Assembly: GCA_010909165.1 (NCBI GenBank) | Contig: VJWM01000016.1 | Span: forward strand, 682,001-746,000 | DNA from: Anthoceros angustus | Taxonomy: Eukaryota; Streptophyta; Anthocerotopsida; Anthocerotales; Anthocerotaceae | Length of the DNA stretch: 64,000 nt | Direction: 5' to 3' | In this document: one piece after another, positions 33,126 to 44,322 of the stretch | How positions within the stretch are numbered: the first letter of the stretch is position 1 | Layout: each line of letters starts with the position of its first letter | Translations under genes and position numbers: made by a program | Notes under the pieces: model-generated | Database searches by the model: none | What the model saw: the letters and a program-made list of their open reading frames with translations, nothing else | Told to the model about the DNA's origin: nothing

Positions 33126-33281
33126 TATGAGGATAGCGAAGATGTTTTGGAAGAGATGCCACATAACACTCTTGATGCTTTGAAGTTGCATTCTCAGTTG
33201 GAAAAACATATTGCTAGTCATTGGATGAAAGCAACTCAGCATCAATCAAGGATTGATGATTATTTTAACCCGGCAAACTAG
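33126..33281 (+). pseudogene. C-terminal end of pogo/Tigger transposase
   Basis: The frame reads DSEDVLEEMPHNTLDALKLH, then SHWMKATQHQSRIDDYF and stops at 33279-33281. The ending (Q-x-x-I-x-D-Y/F-F) is the typical C-terminus of pogo-superfamily transposases. A more degraded acidic stretch with an in-frame stop lies upstream (about 32990-33120). The DDE catalytic core is absent, so the element can only move with help. Confidence 0.7.
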
Positions 33282-33304
33282 AATTAGGTTGGCAGCTATG
33301 TAGT

Positions 33305-33372
33305 ATGAGGGAACATTTTGGATTTTTTAGATTTTTTGGACTTTTTGGATTTTTTGGATTTTTTGGAAGCTT
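33305..33372. repeat. GGATTTTTT microsatellite
   Basis: About seven units of ggattttttt/ggactttttgg near the right end of the pogo-type element. Confidence 0.85.
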
Positions 33373-33517
33373 TTAAGCTCTTTCGAATTTTTGATTCAAA
33401 GGATTTTTTTAATATTTTTATTTTCAAAAAAAAGATGAAAATGCCTAAACGGGAACCCTCTAAATGGGACGATTTTTGCTACTCCCAATTGTTCCCAATT
33501 AGAGGGGTCTGACTGTA

Positions 33518-34283
33518 CATAGTCTAGTACAAATTACTGCGGCACGCAGCAACCCACACTCAAATTTCAAGCTCCGGCAAGTTTGAAGGTCCAAGGCGCA
33601 CCCCAACAACTCTAACGTGTGACCCTCGTTTTCTATCCGGGTACCGGGAGCATGTTATGTCAGGTGGGGAAGCTTTACGAGACCGTTGGAGCGACTCCTC
33701 GTCTTACGTTATCATTCGCAATTGTGCGCAGCTCAATTTGTGGCAAGGGGAACCATCAAACGTTTCCCTTTTCCATGCCTTAGGAGATGGTACGCTGCAC
33801 CCACGAGTCGTGAAAGAGCTGAAGTGCTTGATCATCTATCGCCCATGGAGTACGAAAGGACCATGGGGCCTTTCGTACTCCATATTTCCAGAGGACAGAA
33901 ATAGGCGTCCACATGTTCAAAAGTTCGCCGTCTCCAATACAGACAGATTAGGTCCTGAATACATCTGGTGGCGCTGGTGACAAAGCCCACACTGCAGTCG
34001 GACTCCCAGAGGATGAGAATGGGGTGCAGTCCAACTTAACCGAATTTCGAACGAATCAAATGAAAGGGAAAATCTCATGCAAAACATGGCGTGATATTAT
34101 CGCACAGCAAAGACTTCTGTGCACCCGTGTGTGAACCTTGCCAGGAATGCCACACTGCTGAGGGTGTCAACGACATAGTCGGACCCACATGCTCACAAGT
34201 GCTGGCGGCAGCGTCACTACTTCCTGGCACCGCCGAATACGGGAGCATCTATGCCCACCTTCCGACCGTCGACTTGATACCTG
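33518..34283. other. intergenic, 3' flank of the AAA ATPase gene
   Basis: No gene is supported. The ORFs at 33657-33980 and 34091-34375 have no recognisable motifs, and the second overlaps the last exon of the minus-strand gene. A 16-base inverted repeat (gtacgaaaggaccatg / ccatggggcctttcgtac-like) lies at 33850-33880. Confidence 0.45.
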
Positions 34284-37200
34284 TCACACATAAGCCCTTG
34301 ACATTATCTCATGAACTTCATCTCTCAGATGTGCCCGTTCGGACTCTGCGGCTTCCAGAAGATCCTTTTGAGTAATAACTCGCGCATCACCTACGCGGAG
34401 GGCAGCCTACATCCACAAATGTCAGAAGAGACTTAGAAACCAGACTTTCTCCGGCATGCCTCAAAGAGGCTACCTTGGCAATAGGAGATGTACAAAAATT
34501 CACCTTCGCTGCAGCTCTCACTATGGCACTACTGATGGTGCCACTAGTGAAGTCGAAGCGGCGGCCCAGTTCCTCGAACTGAATGTTCACATCCAGAGGA
34601 GCCTGTACATGCATAGCCAGTACAAAATGATCCCAGTTCTGACTTGTGGCGCACATGGAGGAACGACACTGGATACTCTAGTTAACCAACCCAACAGTGG
34701 AGTCGGTCGCACAGCTAAAGCTTAGAGAAACTACCATGAAACATGGGGAACTTAAAATGGGATAGAGACATATGAACAACCTTAGCAGGAAGCAATTTCC
34801 TCCACATTCTTGAACGCACAGCTGAATCCGGCATCCTAAACTCCAAAAGAAACTTAAGTCTGCAAATCAATTCTGGATCTAATCTGTGGATGATGCTTCC
34901 CTGCACACACACGTTGCCACTAGTCAATCTTGTTGCCGACAACTGACTAGAGGCTACCAGATGCTTGGATAGATAAGTACCTGTACATTATTCGCTATGA
35001 GGATACAGATGCCTGGAAAGCGCTCTAGTTCATGCAGCAGCAGTCCAATTGCCACCGGTGACCACTGGGAAACACTGCTTACACCACTCATACCAGCTTC
35101 CTCATCAGCGCGGAATATCTGCAACACAATGACAGCTTAAGAGCATTAATAAAGCCAGCTCAGCTGAGCTTCATAATCTTGGTTCAGACGCAGCACCACA
35201 AAAAAAGTCAAAGAAAATGGCTTTGACAATCAAACCTGAAAGTCTTCAAGCACAAGGACAGCATCCATCAATCGGGTGTCCTTAAATGCAGCGCTAATGT
35301 TGGCACCTGTTTTTGAGCTGCTTTCCCTTGATATCAGCTGAGCACAGTTTATCACCTGAGAGAAGTACGATTCCACCTCAGAATACACTGTTGATTCAAA
35401 ACTGCATGAACTTGGCAGCTGCAACACAAGATGAAATGGTCACCTTCAAAGGCCGACCAAGCTCAAATCCGATGGCCTGCATCCACAGTGGTCAATCTTA
35501 GTCGTGCATGTTGTTTGCTTACAAGATTTTGTATGCCTTGAAGGGAAACCACTAAAAGACGTTTCCTGCTACACATTGTGCACAACTTTTACCTCCGCAG
35601 CTGAAGATTTCCCAGTGCCATGGGGACCCCAGAACAAACAAGCTGTGCCCAACCGCTCCTGCTGGAAGCCCCACTGCCCCAACAGCACGGCCCTAGCCTT
35701 TTCAAAGTTAATGATAGATTCTATCCGCTCACGCATCACATTCCCCAATATAAGTTCCTCCATACCGGTCTTTGGTACTACCCTGTGAGTAAAGGATTTC
35801 ATCTGAAAAGCAGCAACAAGCACATCTGAGCCCAGTAAAACATCTCCACGGACTACAACTTTGACAACAAAGCACATAGAGCACACCTGCAGGCTACCAC
35901 GCATTTGCAGACGACAGCCTGTAATGATGTCTTCCTCAGTTACGATTGGATTAACACTATCTCGAGAAATCGCCAGGAGAAGGGAGCTAACAAGAGCATT
36001 TTTTATGTAGCCACCAGTCAACTCGTACCTAAAGAAACCCAGACAACAGAGCCATCAGACATGTCAAATGCAAACAATATCTGATGCCCACAATTCATTT
36101 ACCAAGCATTCCCAGGAACCCCTAAGGTTCTGCAGTGGCTGACAAACATACCCTGAATTCACCAGCTAAACGATTGCCCCAACACGAGTCATCAAAAAAG
36201 TTTACCTCAAGGCTATTTTTTCCCAGTCGATACTATCCTCGACAGGGAGGCGCTCGGATGAAAGCTTCCAGATTTCCCGGCGTTGAGTGTGATCGGGGGA
36301 ATGAAACTCACTCACACAACTGCAGAAAAATCAATGCATGACTTAAACCATTCAGTTAAATGTATGGCGAAGACTGGCAAGTCAAACTCATGATAAAACA
36401 AGGACTGTCCACGTACGTGATCCGGCGATGCATTGCTTCATCCAAATCTAAAGGCCGGTTAGTAGCCAGCATGATAATGCCCTCGTGACGTTCCATCTCA
36501 GTTAGGAGAGCATTAAGGAGACGATCGCCACCACGCTCCCTCTATGTAACATTTACACGTCAGGAGGTTGATCCAACTATACCAGATCTGATACTCGTAA
36601 AATGATACTTTAGACTGGATGTACAGGCTACGGTACAGCCTACTTCTCTACCTAGTCAAAACAATGCTGCACAGAAATTTCAAATGTCACCTGAGCAAAA
36701 ATAGCCTCACATTCATCAAAGAATATGACCGCATCATTCATATCTGCATCTCGAAACAAACCACGCAGATCTGCTGAGTGGTCATCTCTGCTACTTCCTC
36801 CAGAAGCGGTGTGCAGGGAGTGGAAGTCCACAAGGAGCACCCTCTTGCCTGCTCACACATGTTTCAAAAGTAATGCAATTCGTTAGTAGTTGTCTGGATG
36901 AAAGAGATCTGAAGCTATTTGGGCTCAAGGCCTGAGATGCTGACCAAGATGGTGGGCAACAGCATTCACGGTCATTGTCTTCCCCGTGCCCGAAGCTCCA
37001 CAAAGTAGAATAACTAGACCGGCCCCATAACTTATAACATCCTCAAGGCCAGCACGTTTCCGATACTGTCTGAATTTTGCAAAATTGTCTACTGTTTTCA
37101 ACAGCATATCCTTTTGTTCTGCTGGAAGAACAACCTGTGTCATATCTATCTGTGGAAGTGCTCAAGAATATTAGGACTCAGTTGTTTGAATTTCATAATG

Positions 37201-40200
37201 GGAATGAGGGCAATTGATCTGAACTGTGGTACTGACCTTTGGCGTGTAGAGATGACTGCCCTCAACGAGCTCATTCATCTCTGTATCCAAGCCCACGATC
37301 CAATCAAGCATGCGTCGATCAAGCTCTACTTGCTGGTCCATCAAGTCTCCACCTCCTCTGGTATATGGGGTTGTCCTCATCTTGATAAGACCTCTGGCAA
37401 CCAGCCTGCTGGACTTATAAAAATAAGTTCGTGCTAGAACCTGCACAGGTCATCCAAATACTGCATAAAAAGACATATACACACAACATACTTGTTGGAT
37501 TGAGTTACATGCAGACAGAAACTGTGCGGATAGATGAAAGTCTCACGATTACCTGTTCCTTGAAGGAATCAAAGTAAACAGTTAACACATCCTTCACCTG
37601 CAATGACAAAATACCATAGCCCCACAAAGATCAGGCTGATTTGCCAGATGAAGATGCCAAATAGTGAAGCTGCAGGGTCTGTAACAGTACCTGTACTGCT
37701 TCACTACTTCGGCGGTAACTACCATCACCATTTTCTGCTTCAAAGATGCTTTTCACGACAGGTGATATTGAGATGGCTGCAGCACACAATCTTGTTCAGG
37801 ACCAATAGCTTTACACTGAGTTGACACATCCAGAGAAGCATGAAGTATACACAGATAAGAGTTGACCTGTGAGCATGACCACCACTCCTTTCTCAAACTC
37901 ATCAAGAGCCAATTTCCGTGCTAGAGCCTGATTCAGCAGCAGGTATCACCATAAGAATAAAGTCCAGCAATTGTTCAATTTCTGAGACCTGCGAGGCACG
38001 ACCGAAAACCATGGTTTCGTGCTACAAATTACACCAGGCTTCACCACTACAGCAAAGGGTCATCAAAGAAACAAGAGACAAATGCAAGTACCTCGAGACG
38101 AGGAAGTTGCAAAGAACCCTCCTTTATTGCATCTTCTGTAATTTTCATCCGTTCCTGAAGTCGATTCTGAGTAAATCGAAGCTTTGCTCGCAGTTCCCTG
38201 ATGCTTGACGTCTAGGCAAGGCAAGTTCCATTCAGAATCAGAAACAGAGGACTTTGCCACTACTTCACATTACCATGGCATGAAGCAGGAGCTCTAAGTT
38301 GTCAGGAAACAAATGTCAGGAACCAGTTACAGACAAATTGTGCAGGGGAGCTGTTTGCAAAATGCTGGAGATGGATTAGACGTAATGGTCATCTGCATAT
38401 GGAATGGCTCTAGTCCAAAAAGTTGAAATGCAGTGCCCATGTTTGCTGAACAAAAGGATCTCTCAATCGAAAGGCAACTAACTGGGACGCGTAGTCAAGA
38501 TGACTTCTCACCTTGGTAGAGCGATACACATCATACCATGGCCTCTCATCGTTGAAAGCTTCCTTCATATCCTCCTTGTGGCGAGCTTTCGCAATGCGAA
38601 GCATAAGTGCCAGCACTTGGAATGCATCATCTAGATATTCCAAACTGGATTTGTAAGGGCCCAGTTCACCCTTTAACGGCTTTGTGTCTTCCTCTGAAGG
38701 GACTGCTGCAGCAGGACATGTTCCAATGTTGGTTGTCACGTCAGCACCATTTGCAGTTACGTCCGTGACTGTTGCTGTCTCGGCCTCCGTGCTACCAGCA
38801 TCTCCGGACAGCGTTTTCCGCTTTCGTAGCGGCGCCAAGTCTGCCTGAACCAATTGGTCCAACTGTCCAACCTGAGCTGATACATCATCCGGAAGCGCAT
38901 CGTCGTCCAAATCAGTGAACTTCCTCTTTCTGTCAGGACCAAGTCCGCTCTTGTCTGTCAACTCCTTAAGCAGCGCTGTGGCAGAACAAAAAGGGCCTTT
39001 GTCGTCCACGGAGCTACTGACAAGTGCAAAAGTATCCCCATCTGTAGCCATTACCGCCTCTGTATGACTCTCAGCCTTCAGAAACCAAAGTTGAAGTTTA
39101 ATCAGCAAATCACGGCATCCACATTTCAACCAGCAATCCAGTTGCACGTGTGGCTATAATCCTGTGAAGTGAATGACATAAATGCTTTCTAGAGATGGTC
39201 ACCTATTTACCTTTGAAGCCTCCATGACATTCAGCAACTCGGTTTTGCTCAACTTTAAACGTTGCTCAGTTTTCAAAGGCCTCAGTAGCAGTACAGAGAC
39301 AGCTTCATTGGTCATGCGAATTGTCTTTCCATCGTAGTCGTCCTGCAAATACACTACCTTTTAGTCAAGTCAATGACACGAAGGATGGGGGAAAACAGGT
39401 CAGTCAAGTGGCCCAGAAAGTAGTATAAAAATAACAAAAAACCATCAAAAACTCCAAACGTGACCATCCTCAGCCTAAGACTTGCTATACTCATCCGGTA
39501 CAGAGAACAAAATAATTAACCATCAGAAAAGGTCCAAAGTTTCAAGATCCCATACCTGCCCTACTATAATGCCCTCTGCCATATGTGTCCGTTTGTCATC
39601 CAAAAACTCCTCCACTTCAAGAAGACTCATCCCGCAGAGATCCATAGCCATCTCTTTGTCATCTTGCCTGAAACCTGTAGAGCAGTGGGCCCATTAAAAC
39701 ATGATCTGTGAATGAACACAAACATTCACAGAAGAAAACCTCAAACACAGCAGAACCTAGAACTGCCCGCACTGAGGCGGCCTTCGAAGCTCCTCGCACA
39801 AACAGGAGCTGAAAGAGATCTGCCTCGGCAGGAGAGAGGCCATAACGATTAGCAAGCCGTAGCACCAGAGGATGCATAGCTGCATCTGCAGCGGCCAAGC
39901 GGCACTGTGATCTTGCTTCTATCTTCTCCAGCAGATCATCCACGATCTGCAAAGCCTCCTTTCTGGTCAGACAACATTACCCAGTCAGCCACCCCTGAGA
40001 CGCGAACAGCTCAACCAACGCTGTTACTGCCATAATGTCTACACTTGCTTCTCTCTCTTACCGGGATGATGGCATAACGTCAACGACTCTGCAGTTGGGA
40101 ACCACCCTATTCCTGACACTGTCGCTGCTGCAAGTTTCAGTATCTCAAACCGAAATGTGGAAAAGACGTAGTTCTGAACCTCGAATGCACCAAAGGAGGT

Positions 40201-40914
40201 GGCAAGAAAAAAGCACACCAAACACTAGCAGCGACAGGTCGGAGGCTGTATTCAATCACAGCGAAACGTCGGGTGGGACAGAAAATCCGTGTATCGACAG
40301 ACGTCGGGCTATCTAGACCTGACACCGTCGTGAGAGGACGACTGTAGGTATACCCAGGAATGGACGGATTCCAGTCACTGGACCTACTGAGCTCATCACC
40401 GACAGACCCTGAAGGGCGTCCGCGTGACAACTGGGGGAAGCACAGGGTGTTCACCAGCTTGCTACCCACAATTTCACCGGACTCTACCATGACCACGGAT
40501 TGCGTCACTAAAACCGCTTCACAACACAATTTCGTATGCCAAACCCAGCAAAGAAAATCCCCCCAATCCCCACGCCAAAGACACCGCGCAGCTGGACCTG
40601 ACGAAAGATGAACAGAGTGTGGGGCAGGATGCTCACGCTGCAACATTCAGGGCCGGCGTTCCGTTCTCAGTTGCCGCAGCTCCGAAGCTCCGGCCCAGCG
40701 TTCGCAGCAACTCCATCCTGTGAGCTCGCAACACAAACTTGAGCTCCAGATGCGCCAGCCACGCAGCCTCTCCATACGGGCGCTGATCGGCACTCTGCAC
40801 CTCTCCTTCGGTCGCGGATGCCTGCACCTCCTGCAGCTCGGCGTCAAATTCTCGCAACAGCAGGAGGATGTCCCGTCGAATCCTCTCTGGGTCGGGCACA
40901 GCGGTGGCCGCCAT
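34284..40914 (-). CDS. tandem AAA ATPase with winged-helix-like N-terminal region
   Basis: A multi-exon gene, about twenty exons by eye, from ATG at 40914 to stop at 34284-34286. Exon 1 reads PERIRRDILLLLREFDAELQ. Next comes HPLVLRLANRYGLSPAEADLF (near 39830), typical of the winged helix in front of some bacterial and algal AAA proteins. An acidic/basic insert follows (38560-39000). First AAA module: LCGASGTGKT (36976-37005), AVIFFDECEA (36703-36732), then NALLTEMERHEG and MLATNRPLDL. Second module: FWGPHGTGKSS (about 35600-35630) and DAVLVLEDF (35237-35266), where the usual Asp-Glu is replaced by Glu-Asp. The last exon ends EVHEIMSRAYV. Such proteins remodel protein complexes by ATP hydrolysis; the substrate is unknown. 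Exon edges are approximate. Confidence 0.8.
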
Positions 40915-42206
40915 CGGGAGGTGCTGCGTTCGTCCACGCAAGGAGGGAGCACCTCCTCACTGCACAGGCAAGCGCACCACCGGTACCGCCCTCGTGAAAA
41001 TCCGAATTCCCCCGCGCCACGCCACAATTCTGACCTACTAATCGGCACCTCGCAAATCCTCCACAACGCTACAAAGAACGTGCCCGGCACGACAAGACGC
41101 CTGCACGTTCAATTGTGGGAGCCCAAAAGAATTGTAGCAACCTCTGCAACCGGCGAAACAGCCCCTCTTCCCGGAGCTGCGGCAAAGAATGTGCAGGCGG
41201 TTCCCCGCAGAAGAATGACCCGCAGGGCAGGCTGCACCGGAGGAATCGAAGGCAGCGGAGACGAAGAAACCCAGCCCCCGAGCGAGATTGCAGAGCACGC
41301 GAGATTGCGGCGCGCAAGGTGGTGCGGGAATCAGGAATCAGAACAAGGCGGAAGAGGCGGGAGAGGAAGCCAGCAGAGAGGGAGCGAGACTCCAAGGAGG
41401 AAATGGAGGAGGCCAGGGTTTTGGACGGGGATTGCCGGGCGCCAGCCAGTGTCACCCTCGCTTCTCCGGACCCAAGCTTGTTACTACTCTGGTCTGCGAG
41501 TCTACAGCAGTCGTCTGTGTCTATCTTGCGCGGGCGGGCGGGCGGGGCCCGGGAATGGAGGCGAAACCTGGGTGGCGAAACTAGGGTGGCAAAACCCAGG
41601 CCGGCATTTCGTGTATGTATCGAGTGAGAGGACACTGGCGACGGCAATAGAATAGGTTTCCCAAATTCCCAGTACAGCAGCTACAGCTCAAAGGGGAATG
41701 TGCATCTCCCGACATCGCAGGGAGGGAGCCATGCGGCACAGGGCCCGGGGCCGGGGCCGGGGCCGGGGGGTTTTCAAGTGTGGATCGCACAAAGATATCT
41801 CCGCTCCTGCTCTGCTCTGCTCTGCTCTGCCCTGCCTGCCGGCTTCAAGTTCCTGCGCATGCGGAAGCGGAAGCGGACGTTTTTGCAGCGAATTGCGCGG
41901 CCGCTGTCGCCAACATGCAGAAAAGGAGCGCTGCCTGCCATTGAACAGGCGCTGATGATGGTTCGGAATTAATTGTTGTACTGCTGGAATTACACCTTTG
42001 CGCGCCCCTTCGGGTTTTCCGAGCTGCGGAGCGACATCCCGGGGGGAGTTCAAGCGTGCCACTGCAAATCCATCCTAGTGCTTCCTGCGGAGCATCCGCT
42101 ATCTGGGGAGTCAAATGCTACAAAACTATTGCCTCAACATAATACAACAAAACAACACACGTTTCAAGAAGAATGTTTCTTTTTTTTATGTTATATCGAC
42201 CCAAGA
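40915..42206. other. upstream flank of the AAA ATPase gene, GC-rich microsatellites
   Basis: No gene is supported. GC-rich sequence to about 42060 contains (GGGCCG)n at 41743-41770 and (CTCTG)n at 41807-41835. The overlapping long ORFs on both strands (41038-41655) are low-complexity Arg/Ser/Gly-rich frames with no motif. Confidence 0.5.
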
Positions 42207-42455
42207 AGGAGGAGGAGGAGAAGGAAGTAGGGGGGAGGAGGAAGGAGAGGGAGGAGCGGGGAGGAGGAAGGAGAAGGAGGAAGGAGGAGGAAGGAGGAGG
42301 AGGAGGAAGGAGGAGGAGGAGGAGGAGGAGGAAGGAGGAGGAAGGAGGAGGAGGAGGAGGAGGAGGAGGAGGAGGAGGAGGAGGAGGAGGAGGAGGAGGA
42401 GGAGGAAGGAGGAGGAGGAAGGAGGAGGAGGAAGGAGGAAGGAGGAGGAGGAATT
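42207..42455 (+). repeat. (GGA)n/(GGAGGAA)n purine tract
   Basis: A run of about 250 bases, almost purely purine on the plus strand, with a perfect (GGA)n core at about 42345-42408. It has triplex-forming potential like the tract at 9078. ORFs across it are artefacts. Confidence 0.95.
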
Positions 42456-43412
42456 TACTCTAGGTAGTCCAGTAAGGACGGATGACATTTATGGACTCTT
42501 TTTATGTTAGTTGGTTTATTTATTTATTTATTTATTTATTATCTAGTTAATTAATTATTCGATTCGTTAATTGGCATATTGAGAGCAGTTGGATGCCAAT
42601 TAGCTATTTTTATTTTTTTTAATGATTTTCTTGAAGAATTTTCAACTCATTTTCCTATGAGTTTTCTACCCTAATATTCCACCTCACTATATATTTAACC
42701 TCTATGATAACGTTACCGTATAGGTATTCCAAGTGCTAGACCTATAAAGAACAAATGTGTTACCCCTTTATATTCTAGTAGTCCTATAAATTCAGCTCTA
42801 AATTCTAAAATGAGGAATGGTAAGAAGAAAAGCGTTGAAGAAACAATATAAACCTTGTTCAGGCTACATCCTATATATGATAAAGTGGTGTTTTTAAAAT
42901 TTTACTAACTGACTAATTTTGCTGACTGATTTTGTTGAATGACTTTGCTAATTGATTTTTAAGTTGATTGATTTTGCTAACTAACTTGCCTTTGCATCAA
43001 ATGGCATTGAAGTGGCTGATGTTCGAGCCTGCAAATAGAGGAGGCTTTTTCAATAAAAAGAATAAGATACAATTGGATGATATCTACCCTATGATCAATA
43101 AGTTTGTGATTTTATCTAGAATATTTAGGGAGCATGTCCTTTTGAATTTTAAGTTGTGAATTTGGCTTGTTGGTGGATGTGTTTCTATTCTGAATATTTA
43201 GGTTAGTGACAAGTGCATAGCAAGGTGCAGCATGAAGTTATGAAGTTGGTCTAGCATAGTACATAGTGCCAGGCCTTTTCATCATTTCCCCCTTCACTTT
43301 ACTCTTCGGCAATCACTTGATTAGTGAAAACTTGTCCAAGTGCAGCAATATTATATGGGGGTCCTCATATTCTTCATCACTGTTGCTGCAGTTAAGATAT
43401 CCTGTACCTCTC
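42456..43412. other. AT-rich intergenic, no gene seen
   Basis: It contains a (TTTA)n microsatellite at about 42512-42540 and short gactgattttgctaa-like repeats at 42908-42985. No coding evidence. Confidence 0.5.
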
Positions 43413-43674
43413 CAAATGTGTGTCCAAATGGCTTAGGCCGAATGGACACACATTTAAATGTGTGTCCAAATGGCTTAGGCCAAATGGACACACATTTATA
43501 AGAACGGGATGATTAAGTATCCTGAGCTTAGACCGGTACTTAGATGGGGTGCCTAAAGGGAGTGGATGCCCTTGGTGCAAGTAGCTTAGGCACACCAAGG
43601 TACAAGTTGTTAAGTACCAAGTCCCATGACGGAAATCCGTCCTTGGTGGACTTAAATAAAATTCTTCTTCTTCT
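43413..43674 (-). repeat. dispersed hairpin-ended repeat, copy B (inverted, double hairpin)
   Basis: On the minus strand this matches copies A and C over their whole length. Its hairpin end is duplicated: two hairpins, 43415-43456 and 43459-43498, each with tgtgtccaaatgg...tggacaca arms. The other end reads acttaaataaaattcttctt on the plus strand, that is, a (TTC)n tail. Confidence 0.85.
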
Positions 43675-44116
43675 CCAGTAAGCTCCTAGCTTTGTTCGAG
43701 ATCGATTTCTCTATCGCCATCCTCTGCAAGTTGGTGGTGGATGATGGCTAGAAGAGAACAATGTTGTTGCATCCGCAATTGTCTAACTTGACAAACAAGT
43801 TAAACAGGAGATAGTTTAAGATGTTGGAGGTGGTAGAGCGTAAGCCCAAGCGTGGACTTACTTTGGGAATAGTAGGCAACAATAATGTTTTGTGAATCGC
43901 TTTACAGTTAGATTTAGTAGGAAACCCAAATCGGAAGAGATCTATGTCATTCCATCAGCAAGCTCCTAGCAATCATATTAAACAACAACAAGCTACCGAT
44001 AAACAAGTTCAATGCAAAAAAAAAAAAAACAACTCCAACTCTGACAAAACAACAGCAAGCTCTTGACGAACACCTTCGAGGCCAAAAAAAGGAAACAACA
44101 GGAAGAAGAAGAAGAA
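43675..44116. other. spacer between the two opposite repeat copies
   Basis: No gene seen. It includes a poly-A run at 44015-44028 and the (GAA)n tract at 44098-44118 that leads into copy C. Confidence 0.5.
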
Positions 44117-44322
44117 GAATTTTATTTAAGTCCACTAAGGACGGATTTCCGTCATGGGACTTGGTACTTAACAACTTGTACCATGGTTGCCTAAGCTACT
44201 TGCACCAAGGGCATCCATTCCCTTTAGGCACCCCATCTAAGTACCGATCCAAGCTCAGGATGCTTTATCACGGCGTTCTTATAAATATGTGTCCATTTGG
44301 CCTAGGCCATTTGGACACACAA
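44117..44322 (+). repeat. dispersed hairpin-ended repeat, copy C
   Basis: A full-length copy in direct orientation, preceded by (GAA)n (44098-44118) and ending with tgtgtccatttggcctaggc plus catttggacacaca. It is the closest relative of copies A and B, about 440 bases from copy B in opposite orientation. Confidence 0.85.

Larger units (their letters stand above)
32771..33515 (+). mobile_element. pogo/Tigger-type DNA transposon, deleted derivative
   Basis: Terminal inverted repeats of about 23 bp, CAGTCAAACCCCTCTAATTG at the left and its complement with one mismatch at the right, are each flanked by TA (32769-32770 and 33516-33517), the target duplication of Tc1/mariner-pogo elements. Subterminal aaatggga words recur inside both ends. 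At 745 bp it is far shorter than a full element and keeps only the end of a transposase frame (separate entry). Confidence 0.85.

Noticed and set aside
33657-34375. Plus-strand ORFs of 94-107 codons
   Set aside because: No motif, and the second runs antisense through the last exon of the AAA ATPase gene.
41038-41655. Long overlapping frames on both strands upstream of the AAA ATPase gene
   Set aside because: GC-rich low-complexity sequence keeps several frames open at once; none has a motif.
42115-42510. Glu/Arg/Gly-rich plus-strand frames of 96-131 codons
   Set aside because: They are produced by the (GGA)n tract.
44117-44322. Copy C as a Helitron because a hairpin is followed by ctag
   Set aside because: The CTAG lies after the hairpin only in this copy, copy A lacks it, and no A|T insertion context is seen.
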